A stretch of 60,000 nt of DNA. Origin: Adiantum capillus-veneris. Lineage: Eukaryota; Streptophyta; Polypodiopsida; Polypodiales; Pteridaceae. The position numbers were made by a program, and so were the translations under genes. The stretch is from contig CM043944.1 in assembly GCA_014529385.2 (NCBI GenBank), positions 91,197,914 through 91,257,913 on the forward strand. Direction: 5' to 3'. The notes beneath the pieces are model-generated. The model ran no database searches, was not told where the DNA came from, and worked only from the letters and a program-made list of their open reading frames with translations. This document shows positions 48,487 to 59,855 of the stretch, piece after piece; position 1 is the stretch's first letter; each line of letters begins with the position of its first letter.

Positions 48487-49172
48487 GCTCCTACAGGCTG
48501 AAAATCGATCTGGGTTGCTAAATGCATCTGGGAGCTTCTCCAGTTAAGATGGCAAGTCCAGTTCTCTGCCCACCAAGTGTCAGGTTGGCTTGGTTAACTG
48601 GTTCTGAGACTGATTTGCAGGCTTGGCAGCTTTCCCAAGACTCCCACAAAGCAAGAGGGCATCCCCTAGCTGCTAAAGCTGATCTGGAGTGGCCTGGGAC
48701 CTGTTCCCACACAGTCCCGGGCCCCCGGTGCCTCCCCGGACAATTTTTAGGAAATTTGGTTCTAGGCTAAAACGGGCCATACGAGTCGGATTTTGATGCC
48801 GTAAATTGCTATACTAAGCTCTAACTAAGACGTACGGGTCTGAGTACCTGCCATATTTAGCAGCCCCCCCCCCCCGGGGTCCGAAAATGCATTTTTTTCA
48901 AATTCGGGGTACGGGTGCAGATTTTCAAGACGGTCAAAATTGGACGGGTCGGGTGATCAAAAACTTACTATTTTTGGAAATTTTTCACAAAAATTATTTT
49001 AATTCACATTTTGAAGCTTTATAACATTCTAAACATCATGGCACTGACAGAATCTGGAAAACTGCTAAAAATAGTAACTTATTCCATTGTATTCATTTCG
49101 TGGTACAAGGGTGCTCTTGTGATCGGGTCAGAGACCTTACAACCTCCCCAACGTGAAAAATTTGAGATGTCC

Positions 49173-51434
49173 TCATCTCAAGAATGAATTTGGGTAATCT
49201 TTTAAGAGCGTCGATTCGTCCTCCCAAGTTGCATCTTCTTCAGGGTAATCCTTCCATTTTACTAGATGCTCCGTGATAGTTCTGTTGCGTAAATTTCTTT
49301 CCCTTGTTTCAAGTACATAGTCAGGTTGGAGCTCGAGAACTCCTTGTGCTGGCATGACTATCTGATCTGAGTCCAAAAATTGATCAGGGTTAGGAACATA
49401 GGGTTTGAGTAAGCTGACGTGGAACACATCATGAACCTTCAAGTTTGCAGGTAACTTTAGCTTGTAGGCTTGGTCACTCACAACCTTAATGATCTCGAAT
49501 GGTCCACAGTACCTTGGGCTAAGCTTCTTATATCTGCCTAGTGATAAGTTTCTTTTCTTTGGTCGGACTCGTAGAAAAACTTTATCCCCTTCTTTGAAAG
49601 TCCTTTCCGAACGATTCTTATCTGCATAGTGCTTCTGTCTATCCTGAGCTGCCTGAATGTCCTGGCGAATAGCTCTAGTCTGTGCTTCCATATCTTCTAA
49701 CATCTTTCTAGAGGCTTCTACTCTGATGGTTGGATCTGAAAAGTTCAGTGGTGCTAAACAGTCCTGTCCATAAAGAGCTTTCAAAGGTGACATTCCAATG
49801 CTTCTGTGTTCGGAAGAGTTATAAGCATATTCTACCAAAGGTAGATATTGTAACCACTTCTTTGGCTCTTGTGAACAATAGGCTCTGAGAATGTCCTCAA
49901 TGACTTGATTAACTCTTTCGGTTTGCCCGTCAGTCTGAGGATGATATGCAGTGCTGAAGGCTAATTGTGACCCAATAAATTGGAAAAGAGAGGTCCAAAA
50001 TTTTGATGTAAACTTGGCATCTCTATCGCTGACGATATGCTTGGGTAGACCATGTAACCTAAAAATCTCCTTGATGAATACCCGACTAACATCTGAAGTA
50101 GTAAAGGTCGTCTTTACGGGTATTAGATGAGCAACTTTTGTGAGCATATCAACAACCACGAAAACAGAATCATAACCTCCTGTGGAAGGTAATCCTGTAA
50201 CAAAATCCATAGTGATGCATTCCCACTTCATCTGGGGTATGTCAAGAGGTTGAAGTTGCCCTGGTAATTTGATCCTTTCGGCCTTTTTCCGTTGACAAGA
50301 AAGACATTGCCTCACATAGCGAAGTATGTCTCCTTTCATTCCAGACCAGAAATAACTCCTTCTGACGGCGTGAAGAGTTTTAGCATAGCCTGGGTGTCCG
50401 GATGTAGGGCTATCGTGTGCTTCATATAGAATGGCCTTCTTTAAAGCTGGGTCTTTGGGTACACAGAGTCTATGTCTGTGGTAAAGACATCCTCCCATAA
50501 GAGAGTAATCTTTAGCTTCAGGCATCTTATTCTGCTGGACTAATGAATCCATACGTTGGTACTCTGGATCTTCGAGGGATGCTTCTTTGATTCTATCCAA
50601 GATAGGGTTATTTGGAATAGAGATAGCTCCGAGAAATGATTTTCGGCTAAGACCATCTGCAACTGCGTTTTCCTTCCCTGGTCTATACTTTATGTCAAGG
50701 TCATATTCCTGTAATAGTTCTATCCATCGCCGTTGTCGCATATTGAGAATGGGTTGAGTAAAAATCCACTTTAAACTCTCGTGGTCTGTAACCAACTGAA
50801 ACTTGCGTCCAAGAAGATAATGTCTCCATAACTTCAGTGCATGTATAACTGCTAAAAGTTCCTGATCATGAGTGGGATAATTCTTCTCATGATCCCTCAG
50901 CTTTCGTGAAGTATATGCCACCGGTCTTCCTTCTTGAGTAAGAACTCCGCCTAGAGCAGACTTACTAGCATCTGTCGCTACTTCAAATTCTTTACTGAAG
51001 TCTGGAAGCTTTAAAATAGGAGCTGAGACCAAGAATTCTTTTAGCTTAGCAAAACTAGACTCGTGCTCGGTCTTCCAATCGATCCTCATTCCTTCCTTCA
51101 GGAGTTCCATCAAAGGTGCAGCAATACGTGCATAATCCTTGACAAAAATCCTGTACCATCCCGTTATTCCAAGAAATCCCCTTACTTCGCTGACAGTGGA
51201 TGGTTGAGGCCAGTCAACGATTTCCTTGACTTTGTCGGGGTCCACTGAAATCCCTTCAGCCGAAATGACAAATCCAAGATAGTTGACCTTTGGTGAGCAA
51301 AAAGTGCACTTGCTCTCTTTAGCGTAAAGCTGGTGTTCTCGAAGGAGATCAAGTACTTTGCGAACATGTTCCTTGTGATCTATTTCATTCTTAGAATAGA
51401 CTAGAATGTCATCAAAGAAAACCCTAGGCTCTGA
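49173..51434 (-). pseudogene. pol: D unit 2: partial RT, RNase H, integrase, chromodomain
   Basis: Open from 51455 to 49173 (760 codons), but the first dozen residues cross the LTR end and PBS and are not coding in origin. It begins in RT at VFFDDILVYSKNEIDHKEH and continues through KVNYLGFVIS, GFLGITGWYRIFV, RNase H, HHCC and DDE integrase to the chromodomain, without the nonsense change of unit 1. It differs from unit 1 at only a few positions (for example a Val for Ile in TLHAVRRSYF). It lacks gag, protease and the RT fingers and so is not functional as a polyprotein. Confidence 0.92.
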
Positions 51435-51441
51435 TAACAGG

Positions 51442-53503
51442 TGTGAGGTCCCCACCCCGTCGTATCAAACAACGGATCTGATGGTAAACCTGTGGCCACT
51501 AGATCTATAGCGGAAGCAAACAAACTGGTTCAGGGTTCAACTAGCGGACGATCTCTCATCACAAAGTGAGTCGAGTTTGAGCCTACTAGCAACGAGATCT
51601 AGCTCCACCTTGCAGGGGAAGCGTACTTAACTATCTGGCGATCCTAAGACCCACCTTCCAAGAGGAGAGAAACCCCGAGTGCCTTTTTCCCCATGTTTCA
51701 GAGGCATGTACTCTCGAGGGTTCGCCGCTCTAGGGGCAATGAGTAATACCAATATCGAGTAAGCACTATGGGGACAGAGAGTTCCCGACCAATCGGGACC
51801 ACCCATCTCGTAGGCATTGGCAACCCGAGCCAAGCCCCCCACTTTCCACCCCCCACACTCACACCTCCTCGTGTGACCTAATTACTTCCACAAAGGTTGT
51901 TCAACATAGATATTCCTTGTTTAATTCTGAATCACATGGTTCGTTAAAACAGCCCTTCAACCAGTATTGCAAACAACACCAATACAGAATTCTAGTAAAA
52001 ATTCTACTCAAACTTATTCATAAAAGTTCCAATGTTCTGGAGGTACAACATCCCCCCTCCAGCGAGAGTTCACTCCTCTCGTTGTCGCCTAGCTGCCCAT
52101 ACAACTAGGTATGTCCACCGCATAGAAAGCATGTCATGGACACTCCCACCGCATAGAAAGCAAGACGTGGGTTCCCACCGCATAAAAAGCAAGTCGTGGA
52201 TTCAAGAGCCCTAACGAGGAACTCTGCCCCCTGTGATCAGTAGGGGGGTCAGGACTGATTCAGCATATATTGGAAATAAAATGAACATGCCGAGCTAAAT
52301 TTTTCCTAGCAGACATTCTTTCCTCTTGCAAACAGCATACCCATCAAACATTACCTTCCTACTTTAGAACTTAATGTATAATGATTTCAATGCCGAGGTT
52401 TCCGTCGGATTTCTCCAACATGTTTGGGGATATGAGCATTCCTAACTAGCGCATGCAATGTTAAATTTAAACAACTTGAATAAAAATATGATCTACCTCT
52501 TCCACTTCTTCATCGATGGCCCGTGAGATGGCCGGTATTTGTTTCTCCATGGGAGCCTTCCCCTTCCCGTTGACATTGCTCGTTCCTGCTTCGTGATCAT
52601 GGGCACCACCGAAGCGCGTCCTCTTAACCGGGGCCATTTCTCACTACTTTAAATGATTATCTTGGAGAAAGAGCTAAGGTTCACAAGCATCATAACAGTC
52701 CAATGGGTAGATTAGTGACATCAATTAATCCCTCCTATATGAGAGTCTAGATTTCTTTCATAAAGAAATCATTAAGGATGGCACATAATCCTATGGGAAC
52801 CGGCTCTAAGATAATTATTCGGCTTACATGATCAAGAATAATTAGGATTTCACTATTGGAATTACCAGAGAATTGGATTAAGTATGATTAAATTATTTCC
52901 TAGCAATTAGATGATGCAGATTTACCCTATGCATATGTGTGAGGAAAAACCAATTCTTAGAGACTTATTGACGGATTAATTTCTCCTTAATTACGTCTTA
53001 ATGCATAAGAGAAATGAATTCAATTAAGCTACAATGTTAATGAGTGATTACAATAGTGATTCTCTTCAATCTGCACAAATACTAGCTTACCGATTAATTA
53101 CTATGCTATCTAGAGAGAGAAGATTTTGATAATTATGCTCTAATCATTAATCAAGAGTGAAGAATGGTTGATAATTCAGCTATGGAATGATGATTACATA
53201 ATAGAGTACGAATAAGGAGAATTTAGAGAGTAGTCATAGAGATTTTCGGCTAGGAATAGGCATAATGTACGAGAAATTTTTGGTGGTAGAGAAAAGGGAT
53301 TTTCAGATGGCATTAATTAAACTGTCGTTACCGTGATTAAGAGCTGGTAATATTCTCAATTTTCTGATCTAATCGAGCTTCTTGAGATGAAAATTCGGCA
53401 GCACCTCCCTCCTAGCTTCTCCTTCAATAGGTGTGTGATTCGGTAGCACCTCCCCAATGTATGTGGGTGTGTGTGTATGCACTGTGTGTGTCTGTGTGAT
53501 CAT

Positions 53504-53540
<37 letters not shown>

Positions 53541-54210
53541 CAGGTCTTTAAATAGGCTCCTACAGGCTGAAAATCGATCTGGGTTGCTAAATGCATCTGG
53601 GAGCTTCTCCAGTTAAGATGGCAAGTCCAGTTCTCTGCCCACCAAGTGTCAGGTTGGCTTGGTTAACTGGTTCTGAGACTGATTTGCAGGCTTGGCAGCT
53701 TTCCCAAGACTCCCACAAAGCAAGAGGGCATCCCCTAGCTGCTAAAGCTGATCTGGAGTGGCCTGGGACCTGTTCCCACACAGTCCCGGGCCCCCGGTGC
53801 CTCCCCGGACAATTTTTAGGAAATTTGGTTCTAGGCTAAAACGGGCCATACGAGTCGGATTTTGATGCCGTAAATTGCTATACTAAGCTCTAACTAAGAC
53901 GTACGGGTCTGAGTACCTGCCATATTTAGCAGCCCCCCCCCCCCGGGGTCCGAAAATGCATTTTTTTCAAATTCGGGGTACGGGTGCAGATTTTCAAGAC
54001 GGTCAAAATTGGACGGGTCGGGTGATCAAAAACTTACTATTTTTGGAAATTTTTCACAAAAATTATTTTAATTCACATTTTGAAGCTTTATAACATTCTA
54101 AACATCATGGCACTGACAGAATCTGGAAAACTGCTAAAAATAGTAACTTATTCCATTGTATTCATTTCGTGGTACAAGGGTGCTCTTGTGATCGGGTCAG
54201 AGACCTTACA
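51442..54210 (-). repeat. D LTR3 (5' LTR of unit 2)
   Basis: 2769 bp, nearly identical to LTR2 (for example one change near 52983). Its end at 54210 abuts element E repeat text TCTACACC. Confidence 0.94.
52497..52637 (-). CDS. D gag first exon inside LTR3 (candidate)
   Basis: Identical copy of the 47-codon exon-like ORF, 5069 bp downstream of the LTR2 copy, with the same GTAGATC donor. With LTR3 as the 5' LTR, this is the copy that a transcript of unit 2 would carry. Confidence 0.55.
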
Positions 54211-55230
54211 TCTACACCTTATTATCCACAAGAAAATGTCCAAGCTGAGAGTAATAACAAGTGATAAAAGAGATCACCTCAAAATTCAAGATATCCCACC
54301 ATAAATCTACACCTTATTATCCACAAGAAAATTGACAAGCTGACAGTGGTACCCATTTCATAAATGAGGTGATAAAATAACTCACCTCAAAATTCATGAT
54401 ATCCCACCATAGATCTACACCTTATTATCCCACAAGGAAATGGCCAAGCTAAGAGAACCAACAAGACTTTGATTTCTTAACTAGGTCGATAGAGTCTCAT
54501 CGTACAGATTGGGACTTGAAGTGATAAAATAACTCACCTCAAAATTCATGCTATCCCACCATAAATCTACACCTTATTATCCACAAGCAAATGGCCAAGC
54601 TGAGAGTACTAACAAGTGATAAAAGAGATCACCTCAAAATTCAAGATATCCCACCATAAATCTACACCTTATTATCCACAAGCAAATGGACAAGCTGACA
54701 GTGGTACCTATTTCATAAATGAGGTGATAAAATAACTCACCTCAAATTCATGATATCCCACCATACATCTACACCTTATTATCCCACAAGCAAATGGCCA
54801 AGCTGAGAGTACCAACAAGACTTTGATTTCTTAACTAGGTCGATAGAGTCTCATCGTACAGATTGGGACTTGAAGTGATAAAAGAACTCACCTCAAAATT
54901 CATGCTATCCCACCATAAATCTACACCTTATTATCCACAAGCAAATGGCCAAGCTGAGAGTACTAACAAGTGATAAAAGAGATCACCTCAAAATTCAAGA
55001 TATCCCACCATAAATCTACACCTTATTATCCACAAGCAAATGGACAAGCTGACAGTGGTACCCATTTCATAAATGAGGTGATAAAATAACTCACCTCAAA
55101 ATTCATGATATCCCACCATACATCTACACCTTATTATCCCACAAGCAAATGGCCAAGCTGAGAGTACCAACAAGACTTTGATTTCCTAACTAGGGCGATA
55201 GAGTCTCATCGTACAGATTGGGACTTGAAG
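54211..55230 (+). repeat. 354-bp higher-order tandem repeat from the integrase core
   Basis: Three copies (54211-54565, 54566-54919, 54920-55230) each consist of three subunits of about 95, 108 and 152 bp. All subunits start TCTACACCTTATTATCC and hold ACAAG(C/A)AAATG, with different deletions. The parent is the integrase core segment YYPQENGQAESTNKT and HFINEVIKELT, seen intact at 56160-56280. This is the layout of a centromere-like satellite, but built from a retrotransposon gene. No long ORF survives. Confidence 0.92.
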
Positions 55231-55700
55231 CTTACATAAGCTCTATGAGCTTATCGTACTGCTTATAAAGTGGGCATTGATTGCACACCATTTAAAATGG
55301 TGTATGGTCAAGAAGCAATAATTCCATGTGAGTTCGTCTTTCCGAGTCTTTGAGTATCTTCTCAAGAAGGTTGGGATGTTTACTTGTTAGTCAAGTGTTT
55401 ATATATCCTCGAAAGGCTACAGAAAGAGAGGCAATTGCTTGTGAAGAATGCCCTTGTGCAAAAAGATAGGCGTAAGAAGTGGTTTTATTTCCATTTAAAG
55501 AATAAGTACATCAAAGTCGGTGATACCTTTATTATGTATGGAGTGCGTAATGAAAAGAAAAAATTGAAATACACTGGCAAAGGGTCGTACAAAATAAGTA
55601 AAATTATCCCTCAAGGTATCCTTTGTGTGGAGACTCTAGATGGAGTTGAAACCATTGGATTCCTCAATGGGAGTAAATTCAAAAGATACTATGATCTTAA
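55231..55700 (+). pseudogene. E integrase monomer 1: end of core and C-terminal domain
   Basis: Continues from the last repeat copy into YRTAYKVGIDCTPFKMVYGQEAI, a TGA after FPSL, then LERLQKERQLLVKN ... VGDTFIMYGVRNEKKKLKY ... LCVETLDGVETIGFLNGSKFKRYYD, the integrase C-terminal domain. It is joined directly to the HHCC segment of the next monomer. Confidence 0.8.
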
Positions 55701-56805
55701 GCCAAGTGATTGTGGGAACTCTCTATAAGCAAGGAAAACATGAAATTCTTAGGCATTGTGCCCATGAGGATGAATATTTGTACATTTTTCAAGAAGCACA
55801 CATGCATGTAGCTGGTGGTCACTTTTCAGAAGGACTGACTGTTAGAAAAATATTATAAATCAAGATATTGGTGGACCACTTTATTTAAGGATGCATCACT
55901 CTTTACAAAAGTATGCAATGAATGCCAACGTTATATCTAAACACAAAGAAAAGATAAGATGCCTCTACATCCTATTAAGGTGACCCAACTGTTTGAAAAG
56001 TGGGGCTTAGATATTGTAGGGCCAATTAGTCTGGTAGCTCCTAAATATATCCTCGTGGCTACTAAGTGTGTAACAAAATGGGTTGAAGCTAAATGTACAA
56101 GCAAGGCTGATGCAAAGACAATATCTAAGTTTCTCTTTGAAAACATTATTTGTGAGTGACAATGGTACCCATTTTATAAATGAAGTGATAAAAGAACTCA
56201 CCTCAAAGTTCATGATATCCCACCATAAATTTACACCTTATTATCCACAAGAAAATGGCCAAGCTGAGAGTACCAACAAGACTCTAATTTCTATGTTATC
56301 TAAGGCAGTAGAGGCTCATCGTACAGATTGGGACTTGAAGCTTACATCAACTCTATGGGCTTATCGTACTGCTTATAAAGTGGCCATTGATTGCACACTG
56401 TTCAAAGTGGTGCATGGTCAAGAAGCAATAATGCCATGGGAGTTCGTCATTCCGAGTCTTTGAGTATCTTCTCAAGAAGGTTGGGATGGTAACTTTTTAG
56501 TCAAGCATTTATTACCCTCAGAAGACTATAGAAAGAGAGGAAGTTGGTTGTGAAGCATGCCCTTGTGGAGAAAGATAGGCATAAGAAGTGGTTTGATCTC
56601 CATTTAAAGAACAAGGGCATCAAAGTCGGTGATAAATTTCTTATGTATGCAGTGCGTAATGAAAAGAAAAAATTAAAATACACTCGCAAAGGTTGTATAG
56701 AGTAATAAAAATTACCCCACAAGGTACCCTTCGTGTGGAGACTCTAGACGGAGTTAAAACCATTGGATTCCTCAATGGGAATAAATTCAAAAGATACTAT
56801 GATCC
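55701..56805 (+). pseudogene. E integrase monomer 2
   Basis: Starts SQVIVGTLYKQ-like text (frame changes) with CAHEDEYLYIFQEAHMHVAGGHF (HHCC half), then KWGLDIVGPISLVAPKYILVATKCVTKWVEAK, VSDNGTHFINEV, YYPQENGQAESTNKT (DDE Glu region) and the C-terminal domain to GNKFKRYYDP. Frameshifts and stops occur. The C-terminus to HHCC joint is the same sequence as at the start of this monomer, so the unit is a tandem duplicate. Confidence 0.8.
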
Positions 56806-58468
56806 CCTAAGCCAAGTGATTGTTGGAACTCTCTATAAGCAAGAAAAAGATGACATCCTTAGGCATTGTGCCCATGAGGATGAATATTTGTACATTTTTC
56901 AAGAAGCACACATGATGTAGCTGGTGGTCACTTTTCAGAAGGATTGACTGCTAAAAAATTATTATAATCAAGCTATTGGTGGCCAATTTATTTAAGGATG
57001 CATCACTCTTTACAAAAGGATGTGATGAATGCCAACATTATGTAAAACCACATAGAAAAGATAAGTTGCCTCTACATCCTATGAAGGTGACCCAACCATT
57101 TGAGGCTTAAATTTTGTAGGGCCAATTAGTCAGATAGCCCATAAATATATCATCATGGCTACTGACTATGCGACAAAATGGGCTAAAGCTACAGGCAAGG
57201 CCGATGCAAAGACAATAGCTAAGTTTCTCTTTGAAAACGTTATAACACGATTTGGATGTCCCTTTGAGGGTGTGAGTGACAATGGTACCCATTAGTGAAA
57301 ATTTGGACTCTAAAAGGGGCCCTATAAGGACTTTGACTTTCTCTCTCTTGTCTAGAACAAGTGCACGGTAAAATTTTTACGAATGAAATCAAAACTTGTC
57401 GAACCTTTTGGATTTATAATTTACTCATTGAGATCTATCCACCATTGATATATAGCATGCCATCATATTCCTTATATTCTAGAAGATTCTATTTTTTGAT
57501 GTGACAACTCCGTATTATAAATGGAATCTCTCCCCACATTTTAGATTGGGAGGCCATAACTTCTACAAATAAACTCCAAGTTTGTCAGAGTTTGGGGATT
57601 TAGAACCCACTTTTTAATATCTTTCCAATGATAGGTTGGTTGATAGGGTTTTGACAAAGCGTTTATGTACTTCACCGGTTGCCCACTTTGGACAAGAGAG
57701 GTAAAGTCAAACCTCCTTATAGGGCCCCTTTGAGAGTCCAAATTTTCCCTATTGCATTTCATAAATGAAGTGATAAAAGAACTCACCTTAAAATTCCTGA
57801 TATCCCACCATAAATCTACAATTTATTATCCACAAGAAAATGGCCAAGCTGAGAGTACCAACAAGACTCTGATTTCTATCTTAACTAAGGCGATAGAGTC
57901 TCATCGTACAAATTGGGAATTGAAGCTTACATCAGTTTTCTGGGCTTATTGTACTACTTATAAAGTAGCCATTGATTGCACACCGTTTAAAATGGTGTAT
58001 GGTCAAGAAGAAATAATGCCATGGGAGTTCGTCATTCCGAGTCTTTGAGTATCTTCTCAAGAAGGTTGGGATGGTAACTTGTTAGTCAAGTGTTTATATA
58101 ACCTTGAAAGGCTACAGAAAGAGAGGCAGTTGGATATGCAGAATGCCCTTGTGGAGAAAGATAGACGTAAGAAGTGGTTTGATCACCATTTAAAGAACAA
58201 GGAGATCAAAGTCGGTGATACATTTCTTATGTATGGAGTGAGTAATGAAAAGAAAAAATTGAAATATGCTGGCAAAGGGCCGTATAGAGTAAGCAAAACT
58301 ACCCCACAAGGTACCCTTTGTGTGGAGACTCTAGACGGAGTTGAAACCATTGGATTCCTCAATGGGAGTAAATTCAAAAGATATTATGATCCCCTAAACC
58401 AAAAGGAATTACATGCCATCTATCAAAAGAAGGTAGCAAAAGAACAAGCTAAGTCAAAAAACATATAA
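56806..58468 (+). pseudogene. E integrase monomer 3, split by a MITE-like insert
   Basis: HHCC segment CAHEDEYLYIFQEAH at about 56860, core start near 57110-57290, interrupted at 57294-57750, then HFINEVIKELTLKFLISHHKS, YYPQENGQAESTNKT, TPFKMVYGQEEIMPWEF and the C-terminal domain MLVKCLYNLERLQKE ... FKRYYDPLNQKELHAIYQKK. The final text after RYYD is not seen in the other monomers and is likely the native 3' continuation. Confidence 0.8.
57294..57750. mobile_element. MITE-like inverted-repeat insert
   Basis: The insert begins GTGAAAATTTGGACTCT and ends with the reverse complement of GAAAATTTGGACTCTC; the inverted repeats stretch about 55 bp with few mismatches (they share AAAGGGGCCCTATAAGG and TTGACTTT). 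It interrupts the integrase codons ACCCATT/TCATAAATG. CATT is repeated on both sides; a diverged 8-9 bp duplication is also possible, which would suit a Mutator-like element. It has no coding capacity. Confidence 0.75.
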
Positions 58469-58592
58469 GACAATATTGAAGCTTGAGAGCGACAATAACG
58501 TTCTAGACGCCAAGGAGAAGCTAATCTTGGAGTTACACATTCATTCCCAGTTGAAGCAGATAACAATTCTATAGACTCTGAACCGCCTCTAA
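58469..58592 (+). other. E tail
   Basis: Short non-coding stretch between the last integrase monomer and the F LTR. No PPT is seen before the LTR, so the LTR probably belongs to a separate insertion. Confidence 0.6.
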
Positions 58593-59075
58593 TGTAAGGT
58601 TTCCAATTTCTGAAATTTTAGAAATTGTACAAAGCCTGATCAAATTAACTTGGTTGTTAAGAAAACACTGTAGAATGATCCAACTATGGCAAATATTGGT
58701 ATTTTTGGAACCGTAACCAGAGCTTTACTATGGTTAGAATTTTTCAGAACCGAATTTCGATAAAATATGGAAAAGTTACAGGCTCTGAAAGGTTACACTA
58801 TGAATTTAATTAGTTAAGTAAAATTGAAAGGTTTCAGTAACTATTACTCCTAAATACTTTTTATCTTAAAGTTCTAGAAATTGCAGATATTTCCAATTTT
58901 AATCATTAAAAGTCAGGAAAAATAGCAAAAATCAATTCTCAAAGCTGGGGGGGTTGTGTGGGGCTGTGATAAACCTGCCCAAGACAAATTTGCAGCACGT
59001 GGCACTAGGTGGAAGCTGGGGGACTTGCTTGAGGTGCCACGACCTACCAGAAACAGCCCAGGGGTCCTGAAAAGC

Positions 59076-59083
59076 TATAAATA
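59076..59083 (+). promoter_or_regulatory. TATA box of the F LTR
   Basis: TATAAATA in GCTATAAATAGACCCC, about 480 bp into the LTR. Confidence 0.65.
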
Positions 59084-59599
59084 GACCCCCTTCTTCACAA
59101 AAAATTATACTTGGAGTCTTGGAAAAATTCTCTCTTATCTAGAGGGACCTCTACTCAAAAATCACTAGAGAGCAAAGCTCTAGTTGGTTAATCAACGGTA
59201 ATTAGCACTAACCCTTTTTAATTAACAGAACTATGTTAATCTATTTACATTTTCTTAATTAATTCAATTAATTAAGAAGATTAAACTTATTTATACTCTA
59301 AAATTCTTTTCTAATTCCAAATTCTCTACTGATTATTGAGATTAAGCTTAGGGATACTAATCTAATTAATTATTATATTATATTAGGACTAAAATTACTC
59401 ATTTTAACCATAAATTAATGATAATTATACTAGTTAAACTTAGATTGAAATGAGATAATTATTAAAGATGTGTTAGACTATCAATATGCTAGAAAACTTA
59501 TCTTTTAATTTTTTAAATAATTTTTGTAATTATTTAAGCAAAATTATACTGTTTTTAAGAGAAAAGTAAAGGGAAAGATGATCAAATTAATCTAAAAAG

Positions 59600-59855
59600 C
59601 TTTGAGATAATTATCAAAGGTAAAATACATCTTAAAAAATTTGTGATAATTATCTTAATCTCAAATAATTAGTTCACCTAATTATCTCAATAGAGAAACA
59701 CTATTTTTAGGAAAAACTAAAAGGGACAAAATAGCAAATTAAACAAAAAATCTTTGAGATAATTATTACACGTAAAACACATTTTAAAGAATGCATGATA
59801 ATTATCTTAACCATAGATAGTTAGTTTAGCCAATTATTTTAACTAATAGTAACCA
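59600..59855 (+). repeat. ~152-bp imperfect direct repeat in the F LTR
   Basis: TTTGAGATAATTAT at 59601 and again at 59753, each followed by AAA(A/C)ACAT and GATAATTATCTTAA; a weaker unit lies upstream near 59450. AT-rich. Confidence 0.7.

Larger units (their letters stand above)
46373..49141 (-). repeat. D LTR2, shared by both units
   Basis: 2769 bp; minus strand starts TGTAAGGTCTC and ends ACCTCACA. It is the 5' LTR of unit 1 and the 3' LTR of unit 2. It carries a conserved first-exon-like ORF (47428-47568), a (TG)n tract, a C run and a three-unit 33-bp repeat. Confidence 0.94.
42904..54210 (-). mobile_element. D: tandem chromovirus array LTR-internal-LTR-internal-LTR
   Basis: Three LTRs (42904-44072 truncated, 46373-49141, 51442-54210) alternate with two 2300-bp internal regions (44073-46372, 49142-51441). 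The repeat period is exactly 5069 bp. The two internal regions differ by only a few bases, so duplication was recent, by unequal recombination or assembly error. Each internal region keeps the PBS, 3' half of RT, RNase H, integrase, chromodomain and PPT, but gag, protease and the RT fingers are deleted. It is therefore non-autonomous. It lies in element E sequence on its right side. Confidence 0.92.
54211..58592 (+). mobile_element. E: integrase-derived tandem repeat region (OTA-type Ty3/gypsy)
   Basis: Only integrase sequence is recognisable, repeated several times: a 354-bp higher-order repeat at 54211-55230, then about 1.1-kb integrase monomers at 55231-55700, 55701-56805 and 56806-58468. 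The HHCC segment (CAHEDEYLYIFQEAH ... GGHF) and the C-terminus (GFLNGSKFKRYYD) resemble A1/A2 more than B, C or D. Its left part is missing at D, its right part at the F LTR. No RT or gag remains. Confidence 0.85.
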
